From contig SCFE01000020.1 in assembly GCA_004352715.1 (NCBI GenBank), forward strand, positions 1,349,659 to 1,411,989: a stretch of 62,331 nt of DNA, given 5' to 3'. A program made the position numbers and the translations under genes. The stretch is from Hofstenia miamia (taxonomy: Eukaryota; Xenacoelomorpha; Acoela). Below the pieces are notes generated by a model, which saw only the letters and a program-made list of their open reading frames with translations, was not told where the DNA came from and made no database searches. Each line of letters begins with the position of its first letter. Position 1 is the first letter of the stretch. Below are positions 22,016-33,820 of the stretch, piece by piece.

Positions 22016-22515
22016 ATAAATAAAATGTGGCTAGTTGAGTATTTATCTTTTCATACATACATACATGTATACATCTAATTAAATTACAAAGTGCAAGAAA
22101 ATACTAACATATAGATATTCATTTCATTACCAAGTTTGTATAACCTTTAATACTTTTTTGTTCTAAAACCTAGCATGGGTTAACAACTAAAAAATAATTA
22201 TTTCAAGTTAAAACATTAGCAAAATTCATATAACAATCCTGCTTAAATACTTTTTGTTCTAAAAACTTAACATGGGCTAGCTAAAATTGGTAAATGCATA
22301 TACTTGTATACATTGACATATATTTTTTGTTTTAAAAAATTTAGTTAGCTAAGTATTGTATTTTGTACCTGAAAATTATTGGCTTCCAGCCTCCAGATCT
22401 TCTAGCATTTATTGGCTCTTGGTTTTTATTGGACATTGGATTTTAGTTAGTATCCTTTTTGAAAAATTATTTCACATTTTCATATTTCACATTTTAAATC
22501 ACTTAATAAGCAATA
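22016..22515. other. Element interior, no recognised gene
   Basis: Aligns well with the reverse complement of 11215-11740 of copy 1. An open run at 22356-22515 looks like a hydrophobic translation of non-coding sequence. No signal recognised. Confidence 0.4.
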
Positions 22516-22807
22516 TGGTTGATGAAGAAGTTTACAGGAGGGGAGAGCTGATGATAATCCTAATGGCAAGCAAGTCTCACCTCATGATCTCCAAATCAGG
22601 GAATGGCATGAGGTGTTGGATATGAGCTCAATGGAAACAAGGTATGGTCATGCTATAAAAATCAAGCTTAACTGAAATGAATACTTCTGTCTCCTCAGAT
22701 GCTATACCTGCTTGATTAAAGATGAAGACATCCCTCTAATGATTGGTAGAAAGGTCACATTAGTGTTAGGAGGTGGAAATTATGTTAAACTATCTTTTTG
22801 TGTATAG
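22516..22807 (+). pseudogene. Small element gene with 'ETRYG...' motif, copy 2
   Basis: Starts MVDEEVYRRGEL, then has lost 22 bases relative to copy 1, shifting the frame. The second part carries SMETRYGHAIKIKL and ends GGGNYVKLSFCV at the stop 22805-22807, with another stop inside. The damage differs from that in copy 1, so both copies decayed independently from a common intact gene. Function unknown. Confidence 0.5.
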
Positions 22808-23844
22808 ATATGATTTAGATTTAAATATATATTTTAGTTTTTTCCAACTGTGTTTTATTTAGGCATGTAGAATCCTAAATGTTTTTTATTATTAACAACA
22901 CCTATGTAATTAAATCTAGAACATTATACATATAGATTATTTTTTCACTAAATTATGTAAAATTAGCCATGTTTAACATAAAGTCTCTCTTTTATTACAA
23001 GTTAAAATACAATTAGTAAAATTCTTAAAAAATACATGTAAATGCTAAAATTATTGTTTGTTTAAATTGCAAAACAAAAATATATGCTTTCACATTATCA
23101 CAAGTTAAAATATCAAAAAAGTAGTAAATTCATTTTTTTCATGAGAATGTGTTAAAACTAGTAAAAATTATTGTTTGCTTAAATTACAAAAACGTTTTGC
23201 ATTTATTATGGGCTACATCAACAACAATAATATCAATTACTAAATTCATTCATGAAAAACTTATTGCAATTTTCAATATCAAAATAGTGTTAGTAAATTT
23301 GGGAAATGTGTATCAAACACTATAATTAACACAAGTTTTAATTAATTACTAAACAAAAATAGTGAAAATAATTTATATAAGAAAATATTATTAAGTGTGA
23401 ATAAACATTGTTAACCAGAAAATACTTACTAAGAAATTGTAAAATCCATGTATGAATTACCATGAAATATTTTTCAAACAAACAATACATAATAATAGTT
23501 GAAAATATAAAAATTGATTTTTTAAAAATTATTTATCATTATTATTAAAATGATTAAAATATAGGAAACATTAAAACATTAACATCAAAATTATTATTTT
23601 TGACAATATAAGTAGAACAAATTTGCTTGTATGGTTTTTATTCAAATTGCAAAAACTTTACCAAAATTATGTGATTATTCAATTTACCCTGTGTTTTTTA
23701 TTGATTACAAAAATATTTATCATTCTCTCTGTAGTTTTCTATTTGGATAGTTGGTTGTTAGTCATGGCATAATGTAAGAAATCTAATGTTTTTTTTTAAA
23801 TTCATGGGAATGCATACAATAGCATCTATTACATTAAAGTACTG
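22808..23844. other. Element interior, no recognised gene
   Basis: Very AT-rich sequence, alignable with 9650-10880 of copy 1 for most of its length. I find no coding region longer than noise. Confidence 0.45.
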
Positions 23845-24222
23845 TTGATTTTAATCAATGAAAAACTCTATATTATTACAGTGCATCAATCAAAGGAGAA
23901 TTTTGACTGTTTACCAGGACATATACAGAAAGCTTTCAATTGGTATCAACATAACTTCCATCATGTCGCATTTACAGAAGGAAACCTAACAAATGAGCAA
24001 ATGATTACTTTTATTGAATCTCTGAATTTATCTGGTAGAAAAGAAACTGTGTTTTGGGCATGTGATAGAATGAACTGTGAGTTTTTAAGTTGGTTAATAT
24101 CTCAGCCTGTGGAAAATTTACTTGGTCATGGCTATTGGTACCCACAGAACATGGGAAATTCTATAGACTGTATAAAAGACTATTTTAAATTTGTACTGTC
24201 AAATGAACACTTCAAAAGGTAA
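23845..24222 (+). CDS. Unknown element protein, longest intact small gene
   Basis: An uninterrupted frame of 125 codons: MILINEKLYIITVHQSKENF, FNWYQHNFHHVAFTEGNLT, EQMITFIESLNLSGRKE, WACDRMNCEFLSWLISQP and a final DYFKFVLSNEHFKR. It is rich in aromatic residues and shows no signal peptide or membrane segment. Upstream sequence is also protein-like, so the frame may once have started earlier. Copy 1 (9355-9609) has the same protein with two internal deletions, showing that the intact form here is the older state. No family recognised. Confidence 0.5.
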   Translation: MILINEKLYIITVHQSKENFDCLPGHIQKAFNWYQHNFHHVAFTEGNLTNEQMITFIESLNLSGRKETVFWACDRMNCEFLSWLISQPVENLLGHGYWYPQNMGNSIDCIKDYFKFVLSNEHFKR

Positions 24223-24343
24223 TTTATTATCACCATTTGCTAATTGTAAATTTAAAAAGTTTATTGTAAAACCATTATAACTAATAATTAATGATTTTTA
24301 CTAGTATTATTTTTATAAACTATACATGTATAAGAAAACAATG

Positions 24344-24680
24344 CTATATTTTTATTTTACTAAATTCTAATACAATACCACATACATTATCACCACCACT
24401 CACGATTTCCATGTCTTCATTGTGAAATAGTTTTTTATTTACCAGAGTCTTATAATTCTCACCCAATGCATTGACATAACATTTGGGTAGGAGTAGTAAA
24501 AACCATTGTCGAGTCTTATCTTTACCGCGATACCATATCTTGTGTTCAGCTGAACAGTGTCCTAGATTGTTAGCCATAGTTTTTTTGGTAGTTCGCTAGC
24601 CGGACTCACATTTGAAAAAATACAGGTTGGTGGTTGGGAATTAACATTGTTTAAGCATTGTAAAACATGGTCATCCTCGA
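24344..24680 (-). pseudogene. Small element gene of the 'RYG...FLP' type, copy 2
   Basis: The minus strand is homologous to 8774-9133. An open run at 24577-24344 contains FLLLLPKCYVNALGENYKTL and LVNKKLFHNEDMEI, ending LEFSKIKI; the N-terminal half (to about 24680) is in another frame. CG dinucleotides absent from copy 1 occur here. Function unknown. Confidence 0.45.
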
Positions 24681-24949
24681 TCATGTTGGGAAAGACAATC
24701 GCATTATTATTTTCATTTGTGTTAAGTCTTGCGTTTTTCTTTTACTGGCGCAGGTGGTGGGGGCATCATCTACTGTGTTAGCGGGTTATAGCTATGCGAT
24801 GGTGGTGGGGTTCTGCATAGATCATCAATTAGACTACTCAATGAGCTGGATGCTAGCATTTCAACAGACATTGCCAAAAGTGAGAGACAAAATTGCGTAG
24901 AAGAAAAATAATGATTTTATCTGATGAAATGAGGTGAATATATAGATTG

Positions 24950-25447
24950 ACCAGCCAATGGAAATACATTGAACTTAGGAAAAATATTCATTGGTTGAAA
25001 AAACATGATATGATATACATGTTAATAAGGTATATTGACAAAAGCAAAATGTGGTTTTTTGAAAGTTCCCAAATTACACTGTAAACATTGTGTGTAGCAA
25101 TGGTTAATCAAATGAATCATATGAAAAAAATTTTTGAAGTGTTATTATAAAATATATGGGTTTAATGTATGCAGGTGATTGTAACATGTGATATAGCCAT
25201 GTATATTAACATGAAATGAAATTAGTCATTATATCAAAACAGTGTAAACTAAATTGGCTCCAACATGTAAATGCATCACCATGAAAATCAATTAAAAAAG
25301 TGTCACAAATCAATTAGCAGTTGTCAAAAAATACATTAGCACCTGCCAAGTAGAGATGACTCAATAAAACCACTCCTCCAATATTGATGAATCAGCAGAG
25401 GACAAAAGGTCAGTTTGTGACCAGGGATCTGCCTTTATATTACTACT
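24950..25447. repeat. Right terminal inverted repeat of complete element
   Basis: Reverse complement matches both 8036-8500 and the inner part of 15959-16620; ends ATTACTACT at 25447 against the TATAAG duplication. Confidence 0.8.
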
Positions 25448-25453
25448 TATAAG
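25448..25453 (+). repeat. Target-site duplication TATAAG, right
   Basis: Identical to 15953-15958; defines the right border of the element. Confidence 0.85.
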
Positions 25454-25590
25454 AAAATTTCCTTAAGATAAGATGAAATAATCTTAACTAAATTGAATGA
25501 ACTTGTATAATGCTAAACAAATCTTAAATAAATGAACATTTTCATGGCAAGCAACTCATCAGTGATTGCGCAATATTACTGTTTTATTAA

Positions 25591-25622
<32 letters not shown>
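25454..25622. other. Spacer ending in a (TA)n tract
   Basis: No gene. A (TA)n microsatellite spans 25593-25622 and directly abuts the Tc1 element that starts at 25623. Confidence 0.8.
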
Positions 25623-26955
25623 CTGTTGTGGCCAAAAATTTGGGAACACTTTCCAAATTTAGAAATTTTTGTATTTTAAAAATGCAATGTAGAAACAATA
25701 TAATAACACAATGTAGAAACAATATGATAACACCATGTAGAAAGTAAATAGTTAATTCAGAAAAACTCACAAATATTTTGTATGTCTGCCATTATTGGCC
25801 AAATATGCAGCAATGTGATTTGACATTGACTCAACCAGCTTTCTACAATAATCATCAGTAATCTCTGTGCACCATACCACTTTAATTTGCTCCTTCTGAT
25901 CGTTGAGTGATGTGCATTGGCACTTCCTCAGACAGTTTTTGATGTGATGCCAGCTATTTTCTGCGATGTTGAGGTCTGAGGAGTTTCCCGACAAGTTCTC
26001 AAGCAGCCAAAAGTCTTGTGATGCAATGCACTGTTTCACAACTTTGGCGCTGTGGCAAGGAGCACCATCTTGTTGTAGTACAGATGTTCTGTGAAGCTGC
26101 ATAAACATGGGAACTTTCTCCTGAATTATTTTGAGGTAGGCCTTGGCTGTGACTGTCTCGTTGTGAGGAACAAAATGCAGACCAGCACGCACATTCACAG
26201 TTATAGCACCCCAAATCATCACAGAACGTGCTGAGGGGACAGTTTATTCCGTGTAATGTATGTTGAATCTTTGGTTTCTTGGTCGTCAAACGTGTGGCCA
26301 GTATGATGTAAACTGGCAAATCTTGGATTCATCACTAAACATTACTTAATGCCAAATCTCAGAGGTGTAGTGTTGGTATTGCTTGCAAAAGCACTACCAT
26401 TCTTGAATGGTCTTTGAAGACAATCGGGGTTTGGCTGCTGGTTTGTATGATGGAAGGTCAAAGGTAGTATTCAATTGACGCCTAATGATGAGTGTTGTTA
26501 CATTCTGCACTACCAGACCTAGATTTGCTTTGACTTCAGAAGATGAAGAGAATGGTTGATTGACGACATAACAATGTGAGGGGTTGTCACTTTTGGTCTT
26601 CCAGACCGCTTGCAAGAGGAAAAATTTTGCAGTTGCTGATAGTGAGTAACAATTGTGGATACCAAAGATACTGACACGCCAATTCTAACTGCTATAGCGC
26701 GATAATTGTAACCCTCCTCATACAAAATATGAATTTGAGCACGCTTTGTTGGTAAAATTTCACTACCACGGACCATAATTCAAACTATAATGATAGTGAT
26801 TTTTCAGTGAAAGTGTGTAAGTCTAAAGTTGTTTTAATTTGATTGGCTAAATGAATTTGTTGTAAATTCTAAGAAAAATTTGGGAATTCCAGGAATTTTA
26901 TGAAGTTTCCAGGAAATAACATAAAACACGCTTTAGACCGGTTACTGTTCCCAAA

Positions 26956-26958
<3 letters not shown>
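25623..26958 (-). mobile_element. Tc1/mariner element in a (TA)n microsatellite
   Basis: The left end reads CTGTTGTGGCCAAAAATTTG and the right end, reverse-complemented, CAGTTTGGGAACAG. The two share TTTGGGAACA, and an 11-base block is missing from the right end. TA flanks both sides, the standard Tc1 target. The minus strand encodes a transposase in three frames: the helix-turn-helix part (26776-26519: TKRAQIHILYEEGYNYRAIA, RSGRPKVTT); a middle part (26615-26394) with QNVTTLIIRRQLN; and the catalytic part (26222-25767) with MMIWGAITVN, LQQDGAPCHSAK and SSDLNIAENSWHHIK. Frameshifts between parts make it inactive. Confidence 0.88.
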
Positions 26959-27009
<51 letters not shown>

Positions 27010-27292
27010 ATATATATATATACATACACATATATATATATATATATATATATNNNNNNNNNNNNNNNNNNNNNNNNNNNNNNNNNNNNNNNNNNNNNNN
27101 NNNNNNNNNNNNNNNNNNNNNNNNNNNNNNNNNNNNNNNNNNNNNNNNNNNNNNNNNNNNNNNNNNNNNNNNNNNNNNNNNNNNNNNNNNNNNNNNNNNN
27201 NNNNNNNNNNNNNNNNNNNNNNNNNNNNNNNNNNNNNNNNNNNNNNNNNNNNNNNNNNNNNNNNNNNNNNNNNNNNNNNNNNNNNNNNNNNN

Positions 27293-27322
<30 letters not shown>
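26959..27322. repeat. (TA)n microsatellite with assembly gap
   Basis: TA/CA-interrupted TA repeats on both sides of a 239-N gap (27054-27292). Real length unknown. Confidence 0.95.
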
Positions 27323-27324
<2 letters not shown>

Positions 27325-27399
27325 TTATAAGTTACTGGCCTAGATTCTTACCCTAACATGTTAGCTGTATAATAATTGTGAATATATATATTTGCCTCC

Positions 27400-29693
27400 A
27401 AAAAGAAGGAAGAAAAACTCTAATAAAGAATTAAGAAATACAATGTCTTTGTTATGTAGTAAATATGATAAGGCATACTTTATTATTCTTGGTGATGCTA
27501 ATCAAAAACTTTTAAAAGAGATAGAAAATTTTAAATTGTAAAACATGGTGAATGAACCTACTTTTTATCCTAACAAAGCCAAATAGACATTGCATATGTT
27601 TCAGGCCCGTTTGTGTATAATTTTCATATACAGTAGAATCGCCAATTGGAAGAAGTAACATAATTTATCATATGTCAATAACATTGATTCCAAAATCTTT
27701 TTAGAGAAATGGACATCAACAATATAAATACTGACAGATTGGAGAATGTTAATTGGGACAAAATTTTAGAAAACAATGGTAACTTAGATGAATAGATATT
27801 GGCAGTTGCATCCGAAGTTGGTAGGCTGTTAAAGATGTGTAGAATTAATAAAAATGTAAGAAGGATATGCAATGCAATTATTCAAGATACAACATTTAGA
27901 TCCAAGTTGACGTGCAAAAAGCAGCTAATTAAATTTGTCAAAAAGCACCATCGTAATTTTTTACAAAGGAAAAAATATAAATACTTAAGGATACAATGTC
28001 AAAAAGGAATTCAAGGTTTCACTACAAAACAACTGTATAGAGAGATGGGAAAACGATTTGAAACACAAAACAACCAAAATCAGATAAAATATGAATGATG
28101 CTCATGAATTAAACATAGGTTTTACCTCCTACAACAGCTACAAATCTAATGATGATGACAGCATACGTGAAATAAATGTAAGTAAGGATGATCCAATAAT
28201 AACGGAATCAATAGTACGAAATGCTTTTTAAGTAGGTTAAGTCTAATACAGCTCGAGGTAATAGTGAACTGTCATCATGGTTATTTAGGCAATTTGCAAA
28301 TCAGCTATGCAAACCTTATGTATATATATCAAGAATGTCTATCAGAGCTTTACTATCCAAACAACTGGAAATAAGCCATTGTAGTTTCAATACCAAAAAT
28401 GTCAAATCGTGATAAAAAACAATTACAAGCATTTCAGGCTGTTAAGGATAACACACTTTGCAGCAAGGTGCTTAGATTCCATTGCTGTTGCATTGCATTC
28501 CAAAGCGCTAGAAAATTCTTCTGATCCAAATCAATTTGCTAATAAGCAGGACAGATCAAAGACAAACGCTTTAATATATCTAGTTCACAAGGTAGCTTCA
28601 GCACTAAATTCCAAGGAGACAACAAAAGTAAAGATGGTATTTTTGGATTATAGTAGCGCTTTTAAAACTGTCCTACAAAATCCCATGGATAATAGATTGT
28701 GTTTACGTTTGCCATGGATGGCTAAATGGTCGCAAAGTTACATATCAAACTTTAATCAATTCTTAAAAATTGCAAAAAATATGTATACAGAGAAGATATT
28801 AATAAAGGCAGGAGTTACTCAAGGGGGACCACGGTCTTGTGTATTGTTTATACATCTTACAGACGAAATTCGTACAGAGTGTTTATCGTATCCTTTAAAG
28901 TTTGTAAAATACTCAGATGATACATGTATTACCAATATACTTACCAAGTCGAAAATTGAAACAGATTTATGGCAGACAAATTAAAATATTAAGGATGTAA
29001 TAAGACTTTCAAATAAGAATAATCTCATAATATATCAAAATAACTCAGTAGTAATGACTTATGCACATCATAACATAAAAAATCAAATAATGATGTCAGA
29101 GGTAAGTAAAATTAGCACAGAGTATGATCATTTTAAGTTTCCATCTGTGAAACAAACAAAATATTTGGGTATTATATTGAATAAAGATATTGGTTTGAAT
29201 GACCAGGTAGATGCTGGTACGAGGAAAGCTTATAAATATATTCTTAGCACAAAATTCTTAATAGAATTTCTAGTCCCAGCTAAAAAATTGCTAATTTTTA
29301 AGACATACATTCAGCCAATTTATCTATATGCATCGGTGGTCACTGGAATAATGGAAAACAATCGTAAAATATTAAGGAAACCAATTAAGCTATGTGCAAG
29401 AATAGCTCAATTAAATAAGAACGAGCTTATTTCATACTTGAATGAAACTTTCAATGAAATATTTAAGAAGTATACAATGAAAATCTACGCTGATAAATTT
29501 CATCCCATGCATGAAAGAATAAAGTATTCGAAAAGTCAAACAAGAACTAAGGTTTTATTTGAAAAATTTATGATAAGAGGTACTCAAAATATATTGACTC
29601 TGGAACACTCCCCCTGTTCCTATAGTAAAGAATTCATTTTGACTAAATCCTTTTTACAGAGCACTTTGTGCTGTGTACAGGAATTAAAGCTTG

Positions 29694-29696
<3 letters not shown>
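27400..29696 (+). mobile_element. Degenerate non-LTR retrotransposon (LINE)
   Basis: The plus strand holds, in changing frames: an endonuclease end with YFIILGDANQK and MVNEPTFYPN (27470-27580); an open linker at 27799-28098; and the reverse transcriptase at 28409-28984 with palm motifs VKMVFLDYSSAF, AGVTQGGPRSCVLF and FVKYSDDTCI (motifs A, B and C). A thumb/C-terminal part at 29054-29696 follows, with KQTKYLGIILNKDIGLND and FKTYIQPIYLYAS. Stops separate the pieces. The catalytic aspartates of motifs A and C survive, suggesting fairly recent decay. The element ends at the (TA)n tract at 29697; a second (TA)n lies before its 5' end. Confidence 0.85.

Positions 29697-29736
<40 letters not shown>
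29697..29736. repeat. (TA)n tract between two opposed LINE relics
   Basis: About 38 bases of TA repeats lie between the 3' end of the plus-strand LINE and the 3' end of the minus-strand LINE relic at 29741. Confidence 0.9.
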
Positions 29737-29739
<3 letters not shown>

Positions 29740-29740
29740 G

Positions 29741-30380
29741 TTCTTAATTTTTGTAGACAATTCATTCCAAAGACGGATTGAGGTATTAATAAAAGAATTT
29801 GTTTTTTCTTCAATTTTGCTTGCCTTATAACTAAGTGCGTTTACTATGAAAATTTGGAGTTTTAAAATTAGGGAAATTTGTTGAATTGTAAGGAGCGAAT
29901 TTTATGAGAATTTTGTAGAATATGTTTCATAAATTGTCATTATTGGCTTCGAAAAGTGCCTTTAGAATTCATTGTAAAGTGATCATTTTTTCTTCATACA
30001 GCCCAATGTAATATTAATTGTCCAATTTGTTTGTATTTCAAATTTTCTGAGATAGTGTGTATCAATTCCTGCATATTATATGCAAGCATAATTTAGATGA
30101 GTTAAGACTATGGCATGAATAAACTAATTTCTGCATTAATATTTGGAAGGTGAGAAAAATTACTTATTGCTGTAATTGTAACTGCCATTTTTTAATATGC
30201 TATCTAATTGCTTATGAAAATTTAAGTTGCTGTCGAAAATAACCGCTAGATAATTAAAATGAGAATTTTTTTTTATAGTTTCCTTATTGAAACGTAGTGT
30301 GAATTTGGATGTGTCCGTTTTACTATGTTTACTTTTTATTATACAAAATTGTGTTGTTGAAGCCATCCAGTATCTGTAAC
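29741..30380 (-). mobile_element. Non-LTR retrotransposon relic, RT C-terminal part (copy B)
   Basis: Identical to 1-640; encodes the same thumb motif and WNELSTKIK ending on the minus strand, here directly against a (TA)n tract. Confidence 0.75.
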
Positions 30381-31506
30381 ATAAATAAAAAATTTATAAA
30401 TTTGAACAAATTTAGTGTAGGAGGACAAAACTTTTCGATCACAATACAATAAATTCAAGGCATTAGGAATTAGCAGCAAACGATGGACAACCTTACTAAT
30501 TTACTCACATAGGTCACGGCATGCTACGCTAGTTTAGTAGACCAAAAATATAACCATAATAATGTTTAACGGTAGCATAATGCTTAAATTTTAGGGAAAC
30601 AAAATATATTTAAGTTACATGTCTATAACAGCAAAACAAATTTTGAAAGAGTTCATCATCGTAAACCAACAATTGCTTAAGTAATTAATTTCACCAGATC
30701 AACTATTCTGGTACAGAATTTAATTAAATCCATATCCAAAAAAATCATTTTAATACTATCGGCAATTATTAAAAAATATCAGTTGTGGTATTTTGAAAAT
30801 TTCAATAAAATTATTCCAATGAAAATCCAATTGGAATCCAATGAGTGGCTAATTTTCCTTGTCAAACAAATTCCAATGCAATCCCAATGTCCAATTGGAA
30901 CCAAATTAGATTCCAATTCCAGTGGACAGGCCTGTAAATAGTGCATGAGCTTCATTATCAACCATTATATTAGAGCATATGCGCCTGGTTGAAATAATTG
31001 AAAAAGTTCTTGAACGCATAGTTGAATTAAAACTGTACTGGTAAAAGTAAATCGTCCTCAGGGGATTTTAATGGCAAAAAGAAGATATAACTAAAAAGTA
31101 AAATTTGGATCTACGAACAAATTTGAATTTAAGAATATGGTAATATTTCCGAAAACATTGGCGTAATAACATTTTAGCAAACTATAAAAAAGTTCTATTT
31201 TGATGCGCTATGCATGACAAGGCAAACATAATACCCTGCATAATTTGTTGATATAAGTAAATATTTTACTTAAAGTTATAGATGTAACTTAAAAAGAGAA
31301 ATTTTTAAAAGTAGTAGTTTTCAATCAGACAGGAGTAGAATTTTGCAAAAAAAATTCAAAAATTGAAATTACCGTGAAAGTAAAGATAAGCTCTAAATCA
31401 TTTCACAGTGAAAAAGTTAATCCTCTGTAAATATTAGCTTAATAATGTTTTGATAAGAAGTATTTCAAAAATCATTTCAATGCTGTCGCTCTTGTAACTT
31501 GGTAAT

Positions 31507-31896
31507 ATGTTCTGCTTGGCTCTCATTACGGTCTTAATTTTTCAAACTATAGCCTCTTCTCCTGATAACTGCACAGCAATAGCTAGTGATACATGCAAAG
31601 ATGAACTTGATTACAGCTCTACTTCTCTCGATGCAGATGCTTATGCTGAAGCAATTGCAACTATTAAGAGATGGAAACCACTCGAAGATTCGGATTGCTA
31701 TTCGGATTTGAGGAAATTTCTCTGCGGATCATATCTCCCACGGTGTGGTGACGAAGCCAAGCCATGCAATGCATTGTGTGTTGAAGCAAGAGATGGCTGT
31801 AGCCCCATAATGAATCAGGCAAATTACTCTTGGCCTGAACGTTTCGATTGTGATACGTTTTCGTCATCTCCACAAAACTATTCAGTGTGTGTATAG
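31507..31896 (+). CDS. Secreted Frizzled-CRD-only protein, copy B
   Basis: 129 residues, single exon: signal peptide (1-18), then one Frizzled cysteine-rich domain with exactly the ten family cysteines (22, 30, 64, 73, 80, 87, 91, 98, 115, 128); serine replaces the extra C27 of copy A. Conserved stretches are LRKFLCGSYLPRC, CNALCVEARDGC and WPERFDC. By hand count it differs from copy A at 14 residues (clusters at 24-27, 47-49 and 61-67, plus 6, 75, 93, 103, 104) and at about nine synonymous sites, yet no cysteine of the fold is touched. Both genes therefore look functional. A soluble Wnt-binding role is inferred from the domain only. Confidence 0.88.
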   Translation: MFCLALITVLIFQTIASSPDNCTAIASDTCKDELDYSSTSLDADAYAEAIATIKRWKPLEDSDCYSDLRKFLCGSYLPRCGDEAKPCNALCVEARDGCSPIMNQANYSWPERFDCDTFSSSPQNYSVCV

Positions 31897-31909
31897 ATTC
31901 TAAAGAACT

Positions 31910-33300
31910 TATATATTTTGAACTGAAGCATATTATCAATCGCTAAATTAGGAAATATATCATTTTTCATATGTGTAATTAATTTAAAACTATATTTTGC
32001 AAAAATAATAGGATTCAGTATACAATATTTAAAAGTTTCCTTTTTATGATCTTTACAGCAACACTTAGAATTCCAAAGTTATTAATGAAGGATTTTTCCA
32101 TAATTCTCTTTTTACAGAGAATTGGTTTCATATATCGAGTGCGTGTGCTTAGGTGTGGCATTGTACAGATTTTCGGAAAATTTATCTTTTTATAGAAGTC
32201 AATATTGTTTACGATCCTATACAATGCTCTTAATACATTTATATGAATTAGGCATTGAGGATTTCAGAAGTTTTTACTCATTGTTTTCTATTTATTATTA
32301 TTAATAACAGAATAGCTGTTTGTTGCAAGTTTTATTCACCATTATATTTGTGTATTAATGTTCGTTGGGAAATCTTTATTTACATCCGCATAAAGTACAT
32401 CTCATTATAAAGATGACTTAAGACTATAGCATGTATCAATTGAATTTTAGCTTTTGTAGGTAGCTACTGAGATATGTTGCTGAGCGCTTTAATTGAAATA
32501 TCCATTCTTTTAATGTTAATATTAAATTGCTTCTGAAAAGCAATTCCCAAGTACTTAAAATTGTCCAATTGATCCATTTGGGTGTTATGTAAATTTACTT
32601 GTGTTGAGAGCTATTTTGTGAATTTGCTCTTGATTTTATTTTACAAAATTGTCAGTCTTAGATGCTAAATATATTTACCAACATTCCCATTTTTCCTAAT
32701 AAGTTCAATGCATGCAGAGTTTATCCATGATTTAGTTTTTTTTGTATTAAAAGAAATAGAATGTTGATTTTCAGGCTTCTCAGGACAGCAAATATCTAGG
32801 CAAAATTTTGAAATTTTTGTGAAGTTTTCAATCATTTGATTAAATGTAGTTGGAAAATCGGAATTCCCAGTTTTTCAATTTTCAAGCAACACTTAAGAAA
32901 TTTAATTTTTCACGTTTGATCTCTCCCTAATGTTTACCCATTTTCGATTGGGTTTAAAACCCTAAATATCAGCTTTGTGATATGAGATTATAAGACAATG
33001 ATCTGAAAATAGAAATTCAGAGCAGATATAGTCATATGAAGCTGTACTTTGAGATATTAGAAAATAGTCAATAACTGTTTCACTAGTAAGACTGTGAATT
33101 ACTTGTTGTTTAGAAATATATTCCATTCAACATCATTAAGTTCCTCTTGGGTAGTACTGTCAATAATAAATCTTCTAATCTTTGTTGAACTTACACAGGA
33201 TTTCATTAAGAGGGAACTACCCGGGATCATCTTATTGGTCACGCAATCCATTATGAGAAAGAAACTTTAACTTGAAACACACTTTCTCCACTTTCATGTC
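31910..33300 (-). mobile_element. Degenerate non-LTR retrotransposon (copy B)
   Basis: Second copy of the relic at 2170-3560, with endonuclease SDH-motif and RT-thumb remnants; slightly longer open tail (32224-32015: RIVNNIDFYKKINFPKIC). Inactive. Confidence 0.7.
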
Positions 33301-33337
33301 AACTTCGACAAACTGAATCATAAACAAAATTTTTGGA

Positions 33338-33820
33338 ATGATTGACTCAAACAAAAGACTTAAAGAGAACTTCAATAAAATGTCAAACTTTTGTTACTTT
33401 TTGCAAAATTGTAGTAACAAACGGGTTTTCGTCTTGATCCATTGGTACCAGAGAAGCATCAGTTTGTTTTTCTATGCGAATGGCATCCAAAATCTCATTA
33501 TTGCAAAATTGATTAGCAATATCATCAGGATACTTTTGTAATTCATAACTGTCATCTGTAATAATAATGCCGTGGCAGAACATAATTCCCTCATCCATCT
33601 TTCCATTTTTCAGAATATTCTCAATTTCGTCTTTTTTACTTTGATGCCAACTATTTTGACAGGACTATCTTCAAAAAATGTCAGAAATTCATCAACTCCA
33701 CGAATTACAGTATGTGACTTTTGACGCCCTGTAAAACTTTACAATGTAATACAGCCCCTACTCCATCCACTTCATCTTTGCCGTAAGCAGCTCCAAAAAA
33801 TTCCTTGAAAACTGAATAAA
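33338..33820 (-). pseudogene. Fragment of a 'GKD.VDGVGA' repeat-associated protein (copy B)
   Basis: Same relic as 3598-4080, in the same broken frames. Confidence 0.4.

Larger units (their letters stand above)
15959..25447. mobile_element. Complete 9.5 kb Maverick/Polinton-like element
   Basis: Termini are AGTAGTAAT at 15959 and ATTACTACT ending at 25447, flanked on both sides by the identical 6-mer TATAAG (15953-15958 and 25448-25453). AG/CT-type ends, a 6-bp target duplication, inverted termini of roughly 500-650 bp and a DNA polymerase B gene with embedded HNH-like zinc segment are features of Mavericks/Polintons. It is much shorter than autonomous members (usually 15-20 kb). I find no integrase, capsid, protease or packaging ATPase. 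The polymerase (minus strand, 19390-17138) and the small genes (mainly plus strand, 20941-24222) diverge from a central region. The polymerase is broken, so this copy is defective. Confidence 0.85.

Noticed and set aside
22356-22515. Hydrophobic open frame (…SIYWLLVFIGHWILV…) suggesting a membrane protein
   Set aside because: In the sister copy the same DNA has no open frame; it lies in the AT-rich spacer upstream of a better-supported gene start at 22516.
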